From Albibacterium bauzanense (lineage in GTDB: Bacteria > Bacteroidota > Bacteroidia > Sphingobacteriales > Sphingobacteriaceae), in NCBI RefSeq assembly GCF_004339765.1, contig NZ_SMGO01000003.1, forward strand, positions 124,001 to 188,000: a stretch of 64,000 bases of DNA, read 5' to 3'. This document shows, one piece after another, positions 17,340 to 25,541 of the stretch. The position numbers and the translations under genes are program-made. Under the pieces are notes generated by a model that was not told where the DNA came from, searched no databases, and was given only the letters and a program-made list of their open reading frames with translations. The stretch's first letter is position 1; the number at the start of each line of letters is the position of its first letter.

Positions 17340-18047
17340 ATCTTTATCCAAAAACCAGGAAGTTTGGTTATCCTGACGGATTAACTGAGCCGGGTATTTT
17401 TCAGTATCGCGAACTTCACCAAAAATAGTTTCAACAGCTGCTGCTTTATCTTTTCCGTATACTAAAAAGGCAATGCGTTTTGCCTGATTAATCAAAGCTG
17501 CTGTTAAAGTGATGCGATCAGTATTTAGCTTATCAACAAAAACCGACTTTACAGAAGCTTCCTTCTCCTTCAAAACAGTTGTATAAGGAAACAACGATGC
17601 TGTATGTGAATCATCACCCAGACCCAATAAAATTAAATCGAAATGAATAGGTTTTTTTGTAAATTGTTTCTTAATGGTTTCCATGTAAGCCTCCGCAGCT
17701 TTATCCGGAGCTAACGATGTATCTATAGCGTGTATATGAGCTTCTGGAACCAATAGAGGCTCAAACAATGCCTTTCTCGCCATCAACGCATTGTTTTGTG
17801 GATCATTTGCAGGGACATTACGTTCATCTCCAAAAAAGAAATGTACCTTACTCCAGTCCAGCTTATTCCGATATGCCGGAGACGCCAGCAATTCGTATAG
17901 CTTCTTAGGTGAACTACCTCCCGAGAGCACTACATTAAAATGGCCATTATCTTCAACTGCTTCATTCCCGATCTCAACAAATGAATCAGCCAATGAGAAA
18001 AGAAGATTATCAACAGTTTCAAAAACTTTCAAATTCGGTTTATTCAT
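17316..18047 (-). CDS. pgl: 6-phosphogluconolactonase (DevB/SOL type)
   Basis: This enzyme hydrolyses 6-phosphoglucono-1,5-lactone to 6-phosphogluconate, the second step of the oxidative pentose phosphate pathway. Length 243 is normal. Family motifs are visible in order: [20 protein letters not shown] near residues 33-52, [20 protein letters not shown] near 69-88, and [17 protein letters not shown] near 141-157. The usual G-x-D-G-H is here G-D-D-S-H. It lies downstream of zwf and gnd on the same strand, but 236 bases after zwf. The gap holds an 11-bp tandem repeat and a hairpin, so it may be expressed partly on its own. Confidence 0.93.
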   Translation of the reverse strand: MNKPNLKVFETVDNLLFSLADSFVEIGNEAVEDNGHFNVVLSGGSSPKKLYELLASPAYRNKLDWSKVHFFFGDERNVPANDPQNNALMARKALFEPLLVPEAHIHAIDTSLAPDKAAEAYMETIKKQFTKKPIHFDLILLGLGDDSHTASLFPYTTVLKEKEASVKSVFVDKLNTDRITLTAALINQAKRIAFLVYGKDKAAAVETIFGEVRDTEKYPAQLIRQDNQTSWFLDKDSASKIIG

Positions 18048-18132
18048 GATTATGCATTTAATAAAATATCAATTAAAAAGCCAAGTTCTAACAATCTAAC
18101 AAAGTTAAAGAATTAAAGATACTTTATTTTAA

Positions 18133-18198
18133 TCAAACAGTGGTCAAACAGTGGTCAAACAGTGGTTGAACAGTGGTTGAACAGTCCTCAAGCAGTGG
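18133..18198. repeat. Six-copy 11-bp tandem repeat between zwf and pgl
   Basis: Six head-to-tail units run without spacers. Three are exact TCAAACAGTGG (18133, 18144, 18155), then TTGAACAGTGG (18166), TTGAACAGTCC (18177) and TCAAGCAGTGG (18188). The period of 11 bases is close to one helical turn, so all units present the same face. The last two units form the left arm of the hairpin at 18181-18221. Not CRISPR: units are short and there are no unique spacers. Confidence 0.9.
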
Positions 18199-18221
18199 TA
18201 AATTGACTGCTTAAGGACTGT
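18181..18221. terminator. Hairpin in the zwf-pgl gap (terminator or attenuator)
   Basis: ACAGTCCTCAAGCAGT (18181-18196) pairs with ACTGCTTAAGGACTGT (18206-18221) over 16 positions, with one mismatch (G-U when read as RNA on one strand) and a nine-base loop. Read leftward, the zwf message meets this stem before pgl. The bases after the stem on that strand are the repeat units rather than a T-run, so it may attenuate or process the message rather than end it. Confidence 0.55.
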
Positions 18222-18283
18222 TTAAATACTATTTATTCACAGTTTGGCTCATATAAAGCTTAAACTAAGATGAAATAAGTTAA

Positions 18284-19798
18284 TTATTCGTTATCAAATG
18301 GCAGAGTAAACCAGTGGAAACCATCTTGAGCAATCAAAGCTTCAGCAAGCTCTGGCCCCCAAGAACCAGCTTGGTAATTCGGGAAACTGAGGCTTTTACG
18401 GTTACCCCATGCATTCAAGATTGGCATCAACAATTCCCAGGCAGCTTCAACCTGATCACCACGCATAAACAAGGTTTGATCGCCTTCCATGATATCAGTC
18501 AACAGCGTTTCGTAGGCTTCAGGCTCACCGTGTTTGTAGGTTCCTTTGTAATTGAAAAGCATATCTACTGTATTAAGAACCATATCCAATCCAGGTCTCT
18601 TAACCTGTAATTGCAAACGGATGCTCATTTCGGGCTGAATGCTGATAACCAAGCGGTTTTGTTGCCAATTGTCGGTAACTTGAGTTGGGAAAACGCAATG
18701 TGGAACATCTTTAAACTGGATAATAATGGTCGAAGTATTTTGATGCATCCGTTTTCCAGACCGTACATAAAACGGTACGCCTTGCCAGCGCCAGTTGTCT
18801 ACAAAAAATTTAACTGCAGCAAAGGTTTCTGTATTAGATTGCGGATCAACCCCTTTTTCTTTGCGATAACCTTCTACATCTTCGCCTTCAAGCCATCCTT
18901 TTGCATATTGTCCTCTTACAACATACTTCTGAACATCATCTGGCTCAAACTTACGCATGGCATGCAATACATCCACCTTACGGTTTCGTATTTCATCGGC
19001 CTCAAAGTTAATAGGAGTTTCCATCGCAACCAAACAAAGTAATTGCAACAGGTGGTTTTGGATCATATCTCTCATCGCACCTGCGCCTTCATAATAGCCT
19101 CCGCGGTTTTCAACTCCTAATTGTTCAGTAACTGAAATTTGCACATGCTCTATGTAATTGCGATTCCAGATAGGCTCTAAAATAGAGTTTGCAAAGCGGA
19201 AAGCCATGATATTCTGTACGGGCTCTTTTCCCAAATAATGGTCGATGCGGTAGATTTGCTCTTCCTGAAATAAAGTCGACAATAAAACATTTAAATCTTT
19301 TGCCGATTCAAGGTCATGTCCAAATGGTTTTTCGATAACTACTCTACTAGTCTTAGGATCGGTCGCTAAATTGTTTTCAGCAAGCTTAGACGCAATAATC
19401 GGGAAAAAGCGAGGTGCTACTGCAAGGTAATAAATTACTCTTGCTTTACTTTTATGCTTTGTTTCAAACGCTTCAATGAAATCGGCAAATGATTTATAAC
19501 TGGCATTATCTTGCACATCAGAGCTTTGATACGAGATGTGTTGTGCAAATTCTTTCCAAAGTGTTTTATCTGCTTTTCCATTTCTAGAAAACTGATTTAC
19601 TCCTTCAAGCATTTTGCCTTGAAATTCTTCATCCGTCATTTTAGCTCTTGCATTTCCAATAATTGCAAAATTATGCGGCATGAATTTATCTACAAATAGA
19701 TTGTAAAGTGCTGGTGCTAATTTCCGCCAGGCTAAGTCGCCTGTTGCACCGAAAATAATGAAAATAGTAGGTTGTTCGTGAACAATTTTTGAAGCCAT
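18284..19798 (-). CDS. zwf: Glucose-6-phosphate 1-dehydrogenase
   Basis: This NAD(P)-dependent enzyme oxidises glucose 6-phosphate to the lactone, the entry step of the oxidative pentose phosphate pathway. Length 504 is typical. The nucleotide-binding turn is IFGATGDLAWRKL near residue 14. The substrate and catalytic signature YRIDHYLGKEPVQNI near residue 183 includes the family lysine and histidine. The segment RNYIEHVQISVTEQLGVENR follows. It lies 29 bases downstream of gnd on the same strand, in the order HAD-gnd-zwf-(repeat)-pgl, so the oxidative branch is one leftward unit. Confidence 0.97.
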   Translation of the reverse strand: MASKIVHEQPTIFIIFGATGDLAWRKLAPALYNLFVDKFMPHNFAIIGNARAKMTDEEFQGKMLEGVNQFSRNGKADKTLWKEFAQHISYQSSDVQDNASYKSFADFIEAFETKHKSKARVIYYLAVAPRFFPIIASKLAENNLATDPKTSRVVIEKPFGHDLESAKDLNVLLSTLFQEEQIYRIDHYLGKEPVQNIMAFRFANSILEPIWNRNYIEHVQISVTEQLGVENRGGYYEGAGAMRDMIQNHLLQLLCLVAMETPINFEADEIRNRKVDVLHAMRKFEPDDVQKYVVRGQYAKGWLEGEDVEGYRKEKGVDPQSNTETFAAVKFFVDNWRWQGVPFYVRSGKRMHQNTSTIIIQFKDVPHCVFPTQVTDNWQQNRLVISIQPEMSIRLQLQVKRPGLDMVLNTVDMLFNYKGTYKHGEPEAYETLLTDIMEGDQTLFMRGDQVEAAWELLMPILNAWGNRKSLSFPNYQAGSWGPELAEALIAQDGFHWFTLPFDNE

Positions 19799-19827
19799 GA
19801 GCTATTATTAATATTTAACGTGTTTTA

Positions 19828-21258
19828 TTATTTTTCTTCCCAATTAGTATGATAAGTTCCTTCGCTACCTATAAGCTCATAGGTATGTGCGCCGAAGAAA
19901 TCTCGTTGTGCTTGTATAAGGTTATCTGGCATAGTTTCACTCCGTAAAGTATCAAAGTAGCTTAAGGAAGCTGCGTAAGCCGGCATGGCGATGCCTTGTT
20001 CTGCAGCTTTCGATACTACGGAACGAATATATGGCAAACTTTCCTGAATAAAAGATTCTATTTGGCTGTCAAGCAGCAAATGTGGTAAAGTTGGTTGTTT
20101 TTGAAAAGCCTTATAGATTGCGTCTAAGAAATGAGCACGGATAATGCATCCTCCCCGCCATATTTTAGCAATCTTAGCCAGATCTAATCCATAAGCGTAC
20201 TCTTCTGATGCCTGCATCAATAAATGCATGCCTTGGGCATAGGTAATAATCATGCTGAAATAAAAGGCCTCTTCTAGCTTTGCGATAAATGCCTGCTGAT
20301 CTTCAGATTGTAACCCGTTGGATTCATCCTTTGAATAAATGGCTGCAGCCTGAATTCTCAATTCTTTATATCTTGATAAATCACGCATGGCTACAGCGGT
20401 ATCGATCACCGTTATAGGCAGCATTAAATCCATTGATATCTGCGAGGTCCATTTACCGGTTCCCTTTGCTTTTGCCTGATCTTTAATTAAATCTAAAAGT
20501 AGTTCACCTGTTTGTTTATCTTTAAAAGCAAAAATATCTCGTGTAATTTCTAACAGGTATGACTGTAATTTACCTTCATTCCATTCTTTAAAAACCTGAT
20601 GGATCGCTTCATTATCTAACTTCAATCCTTTTTTCAAAACCTCGTAGGTTTCAGCAATTAATTGCATTAAGCCGTATTCAATGCCATTGTGCACCATTTT
20701 TACGAAATGACCTGATGCACCCGGACCAATATAGGTTACGCAGGGTTCGCCATTAACTTTAGCTGATATAGCTTCTAAAATTGGTTCAACTACTTTATAG
20801 GCTACTTTATCTCCTCCAGGCATCATGCTTGGGCCTCGGCGTGCGCCTTCTTCACCGCCTGATATACCCATTCCGAAGAAGTGAAAGCCTTTGCTTTCCA
20901 AATCCTCTACCCGGCGATTGGTGTCGGTAAAATGAGAGTTTCCTGAATCAATAATGATATCACCTTGATCTATTAAGGGTAATAATTCTTCAATAACACT
21001 ATCAACGATCTTTCCGGCAGGTACAAGCATCATGATCGTTCTTGGACTTTTTAGGCTTGCAACGAAATCTTTGATAGTCGAAAAACCCTTTACCTTATTT
21101 CCAGCACCCTCTTCCTCTAATTGAGCAGCCTTCTGTGGGTCTAGGTCGAAACCTGCCACAGGGAATCCATGATCAGCCATATTGAGCAATAGGTTTCGAC
21201 CCATTGTTCCCAGACCAATCATTCCTAATACATACTCTTTATTATCTGAATTACTCAT
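19828..21258 (-). CDS. gnd: 6-phosphogluconate dehydrogenase, decarboxylating
   Basis: This enzyme converts 6-phosphogluconate to ribulose 5-phosphate and CO2 with reduction of NADP. Length 476 is the long (E. coli-like) form. The dinucleotide-binding start is MIGLGTMGRNLLLNMADHGF. The substrate loop GISGGEEGARRGPSMMPGG lies near residue 130, and the catalytic lysine region GHFVKMVHNGIEYGLMQ near residue 182. The arginine/histidine tail segment is DFFGAHTYE near the C-terminus. The ATG at 21258 shares its A with the TAA stop of the HAD gene (TAATG), so the two are translationally coupled. Confidence 0.97.
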   Translation of the reverse strand: MSNSDNKEYVLGMIGLGTMGRNLLLNMADHGFPVAGFDLDPQKAAQLEEEGAGNKVKGFSTIKDFVASLKSPRTIMMLVPAGKIVDSVIEELLPLIDQGDIIIDSGNSHFTDTNRRVEDLESKGFHFFGMGISGGEEGARRGPSMMPGGDKVAYKVVEPILEAISAKVNGEPCVTYIGPGASGHFVKMVHNGIEYGLMQLIAETYEVLKKGLKLDNEAIHQVFKEWNEGKLQSYLLEITRDIFAFKDKQTGELLLDLIKDQAKAKGTGKWTSQISMDLMLPITVIDTAVAMRDLSRYKELRIQAAAIYSKDESNGLQSEDQQAFIAKLEEAFYFSMIITYAQGMHLLMQASEEYAYGLDLAKIAKIWRGGCIIRAHFLDAIYKAFQKQPTLPHLLLDSQIESFIQESLPYIRSVVSKAAEQGIAMPAYAASLSYFDTLRSETMPDNLIQAQRDFFGAHTYELIGSEGTYHTNWEEK

Positions 21259-21884
21259 TACTCATTGTGTGATTGTATTGTAAAACTATCGAAAATCTTC
21301 TTTGTCGACTCAAAATCCTGATGGTGAAAGCTATGAATGCCATGCTTTGCAGCTGCATTAACTAGCATGATCCGATCATCAAAATAAGCACATTCATGTG
21401 GCTGCATCTGCACAATACCTCTCGCTAATTTATACATCTCCGGGTCAGGTTTTCGCATGCCTACTTCGCATGAAGAAATAAAGCCGTCGAAACAACGATG
21501 CAATCCAAACTTCTCTATCCGATAATTATTCAATTCCTTTCCTTCATTATTCAGTGAAAAAACAGGGATCTTATATTTCGCTTTCCATTCAATTAACCAC
21601 TGTAACATATTGGGTAACAGAACAGACTGAGAAAACATAAATTCTCTTACTTCCTCTTTATCAAAAGTTCTTGGATGGTTAAAAACTGTTGTTTCGATAT
21701 ATTCATCCAAAGAAATTTTGCCAATTTCATACAAATTAAAGACAAATTGATGTAATACTTCGAATTCTTTGTAATTAAGATTAAAATTTTGACAAAATAC
21801 TGTTCTAGATTCATGCCCCCAAGCATTATTTAAGAGGACACCACCGACATCTAGGAAAATTACTCTTGGAGATAAAACATTCAT
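21258..21884 (-). CDS. HAD-superfamily hydrolase, class IA-like
   Basis: This is a 208-residue soluble protein. Motif I is VIFLDVGGVLLNN near residues 8-20, with the first catalytic Asp present but the usual second Asp (DxD) replaced by Gly. Motif II, with Ser/Thr, is in VFSLNNEG. The Lys of motif III is in MRKPDPEMYKLA. The acidic motif IV is AYFDDRIMLVNAAAKHG. The cap pattern fits the haloacid dehalogenase / alpha-D-glucose-1-phosphate phosphatase (YihX) branch. The DxG first motif may mean a changed activity. It is the first gene of the leftward gnd-zwf-pgl unit, so a sugar-phosphate substrate is plausible. Confidence 0.8.
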   Translation of the reverse strand: MNVLSPRVIFLDVGGVLLNNAWGHESRTVFCQNFNLNYKEFEVLHQFVFNLYEIGKISLDEYIETTVFNHPRTFDKEEVREFMFSQSVLLPNMLQWLIEWKAKYKIPVFSLNNEGKELNNYRIEKFGLHRCFDGFISSCEVGMRKPDPEMYKLARGIVQMQPHECAYFDDRIMLVNAAAKHGIHSFHHQDFESTKKIFDSFTIQSHNE

Positions 21885-21994
21885 GATATTCTAAGCATTT
21901 TCAAAACAATGTAAAGTATAAAATGTTTATAAAAAAGAAAATGTCCTAAATAAAAAGAAAAAGGAGATCGGGACTCCCCGCATTAATTAAATCA

Positions 21995-23011
21995 ATGAAA
22001 TCGAAAGAACTTACCGAAATAGCACTCGCCCTGGTTGCTAAAGATGGTGGCATTTTAGCAATGGACGAAAGCATTGCCAGTTGTAATAAACTCTTTGCTA
22101 AATTAAATATACCGCAGACTGAAGAATACCGTCGGGCTTACCGCCAATTACTAATTACTACACCTGGCTTAGCACGTTTCATTAACGGTGCAATCTTAAG
22201 TGATGAAACCATTCATCAACAAACAGAAGATCATATACCTTTCACAGAAATATTATCGAAAGCAGAAATCTTAGTGGGTATCAAAGTAGATTTGGGTACT
22301 ATAGATTTACCTGGTTTTCCCGGTGAAAAAATCACTGAAGGGTTAGATGGATTGGGAGAACGCATGGCTAACTATTATAACATGGGTGCTCGCTTTGCAA
22401 AATGGCGAGCTGTTATAACCATTGGCGAGAACATTCCAAGCTGGGGATGTATTGAAGCAAATGTTCACTTATTGGCTCGTTATGCTGCTATTTGTCAGGA
22501 ATACGGTATTGTACCTATGGTAGAGCCAGAGGTATTAATGGAGGGCGATCATAGCATTGAAAAATGCAGGGAGGTTACAGCAAAAACCTTATATGCCTTG
22601 TTCAATGAACTTTACAAACAACGTGTTGATCTTCGCGGGTTGATCTTAAAACCGAATATGATTGTTCCGGGTGTAGATTCTCCGGTACAAAAAGACATAG
22701 AAACAGTTGCTGATTTTACTGTCAACTGCTTATTAGAATCTGTTCCGGCTGCTGTACCTGGTATTACCTTTTTATCGGGTGGACAATCGGGCAAATTAGC
22801 TTCCCAACATTTAAATGCAATGCATTCCAATTTCGGACCGCTGCTACCCTGGAAACTTAGCTTTTCTTATGGAAGGGCCCTTCAATACCCTGCAATAGAA
22901 ATATGGGGCGGCAAAAAGGAAAACACCGAAGCCGCTCAACAGGCTTTGCTTCATCGCGCTTCTAATAATAGTGCGGCAAATCGGGGCGATTACAGCGAAA
23001 GTCTGGAATAG
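21995..23011 (+). CDS. Fructose-bisphosphate aldolase, class I
   Basis: This Schiff-base aldolase cleaves fructose 1,6-bisphosphate to dihydroxyacetone phosphate and glyceraldehyde 3-phosphate. Its 338 residues read like the class I family found in animals and some bacteria. Landmarks are GGILAMDESIASCNKLFAKL near residue 18, KWRAVITIGENIPSW near 132, and LRGLILKPNMIVPG with Schiff-base Lys219. GITFLSGGQSGKLASQHLNA lies near 255 and PWKLSFSYGRALQYPA near 286. It is the first gene of the rightward unit aldolase-tkt-rpiB-tal/pgi-HAD, and is divergent from the gnd-zwf-pgl unit across about 110 bases. Between them the bases GGAG-atcggga-CTCC could form a small stem. Confidence 0.93.
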   Translation: MKSKELTEIALALVAKDGGILAMDESIASCNKLFAKLNIPQTEEYRRAYRQLLITTPGLARFINGAILSDETIHQQTEDHIPFTEILSKAEILVGIKVDLGTIDLPGFPGEKITEGLDGLGERMANYYNMGARFAKWRAVITIGENIPSWGCIEANVHLLARYAAICQEYGIVPMVEPEVLMEGDHSIEKCREVTAKTLYALFNELYKQRVDLRGLILKPNMIVPGVDSPVQKDIETVADFTVNCLLESVPAAVPGITFLSGGQSGKLASQHLNAMHSNFGPLLPWKLSFSYGRALQYPAIEIWGGKKENTEAAQQALLHRASNNSAANRGDYSESLE

Positions 23012-23055
23012 TTCAACAATAAAAACAATAAATAATTACAATTGTAATTTAAATA

Positions 23056-25083
23056 ATGAATCTTAATAAAACTCTCATGAACATAAATGAAAAATGTGTT
23101 AATACCATCCGATGTTTAGCAATGGACGCAGTGCAAAAGGCAAATTCTGGCCATCCGGGAACACCCATGGCACTGGCTCCTGCAGCATTTGCATTGTGGA
23201 TGAACCATCTTCGCTTTAATCCAACAAATCCACAATGGCTAAACAGAGATCGCTTTATTCTTTCAAACGGGCATGCATCGATGTTACAATATGCTATGCT
23301 ACATTTATGTGGCTATGATATTTCACTCGATGATCTAAAGAATTTCAGGCAATGGGATAGCAAAACCCCGGGGCATCCTGAATTTAGACTAACTCCAGGA
23401 ATAGAGACCACTACCGGGCCTTTAGGACAAGGAATTATGAATGCCGTTGGAATGGCCATGGCCGAAGCTCACCTTGCAGCAATTTATAATAAGGAAGAGA
23501 AAATAATTGATCATTTTACTTATGTGTTTTGCAGCGATGGAGACCTTATGGAAGGAGCATCTCATGAAGCAGCATCCATTGCTGGTCATTTGGGATTGGG
23601 AAAACTAATTTGTTTATACGATAATAATCACATTACGATTGAGGGAAATACTTCAATCAGCTATTCAGATGATGTAGCTAAACGCTTCGAGAGTTATCAT
23701 TGGAATGTTCAGGAATTAACGGATGGCGGAAACAATATAGGGCTTATATCCAGCGCTTTTGAACATGCAAAGCAAGTAACGGATAAACCTTCAATCATTA
23801 TTCTTAAGACGCATATTGGTTATGGATCGCCCAATAAACAAGATACGCCTGAAGCGCATGGATCTCCTTTGGGTGAAGACGAAATAAAGCTGGTTAAAAA
23901 GTTTTATGGCTGGCCTGAAGATGCAAAATTTCTTGTGCCGGATGATGTAAAGGCGCATATGGATACTCTGATAGATAAAGGACGACAATTGGAAAAAGAA
24001 TGGAATAACTTGCGTGATAGCTACCAGGTAAAACATCCGGAACTTTATCAACAATTAAAAAACAGTATACGACAAGAGTTACCCGATGGATGGGATAAGC
24101 ATTTACCTGTTTATTTACCGAAAGACGGCCCTAAAGCAACACGAGAAATTAACTCGAGCTTTATTAATGCAATCGCAGATGAAATACCCTGGCTGATTGG
24201 AGGTAGCGGTGATTTGGAACCTTCTACTTTAACCATGATTAAAAGTTCGGGATATTTTGAAAAAGGAAACTATGGAAATCGAAATATAGCTTGGGGAATC
24301 AGAGAGCATTTAATGTGTGCAGCGAGTTCCGGATTAGCCTTACATGGCGGTCTTCGGCCGTTTGCATCAACCTTCTTTATTTTTACAGATTATGCACGAC
24401 CAGCTATACGCCTGGCCTGTATTATGAAGTTGCCGGTTATTTATGTGATGACACATGACTCAATCGGGCTCGGAGAAGATGGAACAACTCATCAGCCTGT
24501 CGAGCATTTGGCATCTCTCAGAGCCATGCCAAATATGTGTGTAATTCGTCCGGCAGATGCCAATGAAGCAATGATGGCATGGAAATATGCACTGGAAAAA
24601 ACAGACGGTCCGACGCTGTTAGTGTTGACTCGACAAAAGTTGCCAATTTTTGACAGGAAGGTAGTTTCTAATGCTAATGGGGTATCGAAAGGTGCATATA
24701 TTTTGTTGAAAGAGCAGGAAAATAAACTTGATGCTATTTTAATTTCAACAGGTTCTGAAGTTCAACTTATTCTGGAAGCGCAAAAAGAACTTCACAATCA
24801 GGGAATCAATGCCCGCATTGTTAGTATGCCAAGCTGGGAAATTTTCAGAAAGCAATCGCAGACTTATCAGGATTCAGTACTCGACCCTGTTTGTAAGTTA
24901 CGCCTTGCGGTAGAAGCCGGCTCTGCACAAGGCTGGGAAGAATGGGTTGGCGAAGAGGGTGATGTAATTGGCATTTCAATATTTGGAGAGAGTGCGCCCG
25001 CTAAGGAATTATTTAAACATTATGGATTTACGGTTGAACATGTTGTTCAAAAAGTAAAGGAAATGACTAAAAAGAAATCATGA
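23056..25083 (+). CDS. tkt: Transketolase
   Basis: This thiamine-diphosphate enzyme moves two-carbon units between sugar phosphates in the non-oxidative pentose phosphate pathway. Length 675 is normal. Signatures are ANSGHPGTPM near residue 29, then the diphosphate/Mg region CSDGDLMEGASHEAASIAGH and LYDNNHITIEG near 160-195. HGSPLGEDEIKL and the substrate loop HDSIGLGEDGTTHQPVEHL near residue 475 follow. An in-frame ATG at 23077 also fits the family start and would give 668 residues. The stop overlaps the rpiB start as ATGA, so the two are coupled. Confidence 0.96.
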   Translation: MNLNKTLMNINEKCVNTIRCLAMDAVQKANSGHPGTPMALAPAAFALWMNHLRFNPTNPQWLNRDRFILSNGHASMLQYAMLHLCGYDISLDDLKNFRQWDSKTPGHPEFRLTPGIETTTGPLGQGIMNAVGMAMAEAHLAAIYNKEEKIIDHFTYVFCSDGDLMEGASHEAASIAGHLGLGKLICLYDNNHITIEGNTSISYSDDVAKRFESYHWNVQELTDGGNNIGLISSAFEHAKQVTDKPSIIILKTHIGYGSPNKQDTPEAHGSPLGEDEIKLVKKFYGWPEDAKFLVPDDVKAHMDTLIDKGRQLEKEWNNLRDSYQVKHPELYQQLKNSIRQELPDGWDKHLPVYLPKDGPKATREINSSFINAIADEIPWLIGGSGDLEPSTLTMIKSSGYFEKGNYGNRNIAWGIREHLMCAASSGLALHGGLRPFASTFFIFTDYARPAIRLACIMKLPVIYVMTHDSIGLGEDGTTHQPVEHLASLRAMPNMCVIRPADANEAMMAWKYALEKTDGPTLLVLTRQKLPIFDRKVVSNANGVSKGAYILLKEQENKLDAILISTGSEVQLILEAQKELHNQGINARIVSMPSWEIFRKQSQTYQDSVLDPVCKLRLAVEAGSAQGWEEWVGEEGDVIGISIFGESAPAKELFKHYGFTVEHVVQKVKEMTKKKS

Positions 25084-25541
25084 AAGTTGTTTTAAGTTCT
25101 GATCATGCGGGCTTTGCATACAAAGCTGTTTTAATAAAAATGCTAACCGAAGAAGGTTATTCTATTCAAGACTTAGGAGCTTATACTGAAATAGCTGAAG
25201 ATGACTACCCTGATTATGCAGCCAAGGTTGCGGAAGCTCTTCAAAATAAAGAAGCTGAGCGAGGGATTCTAATTTGCGGAAGTGCTGTTGGAGTAAGTGT
25301 GGCGGCCAATAAATTTAAAGGAATAAGAGCGGCTGTTTGCCACGACACTTATTCTGCGCATCAATCTGTAGAGCATGATGATGCAAATATTCTATGCATA
25401 GGCCAACGTGTAGTTGGTATCGCCTTAGCGCAGGACATTATTCGTTCATTTCTGAATGCGAGATTCTCAGATGAGCCTCGTCATAAAAGAAGATTAGCGA
25501 AAATAACTGCTATAGAGGATATAAATATGAAGGAGAATTAA
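25080..25541 (+). CDS. rpiB: Ribose 5-phosphate isomerase B
   Basis: This enzyme interconverts ribose 5-phosphate and ribulose 5-phosphate. It has 153 residues, with the family start VVLSSDHAGFAYK (Asp8, His9). The active-site cysteine is in ILICGSAVGVSVAANK (Cys66), followed by AAVCHDTYSAHQSVEHDDAN. The classical ICGTGIG is here ICGSAVG, within family variation. It lies between tkt and tal/pgi, with ATGA overlap upstream and a stop-start junction with no gap downstream. The three genes are therefore probably translated together. Confidence 0.95.
   Translation: MKVVLSSDHAGFAYKAVLIKMLTEEGYSIQDLGAYTEIAEDDYPDYAAKVAEALQNKEAERGILICGSAVGVSVAANKFKGIRAAVCHDTYSAHQSVEHDDANILCIGQRVVGIALAQDIIRSFLNARFSDEPRHKRRLAKITAIEDINMKEN

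Noticed and set aside
18133-18198. CRISPR-like array
   Set aside because: Units are 11 bases with no spacers and no cas genes are present; this is a simple tandem repeat.
18611-19042. 143-codon forward frame opposite zwf
   Set aside because: Fully antisense to the conserved zwf coding region, with no recognisable protein pattern and no promoter.
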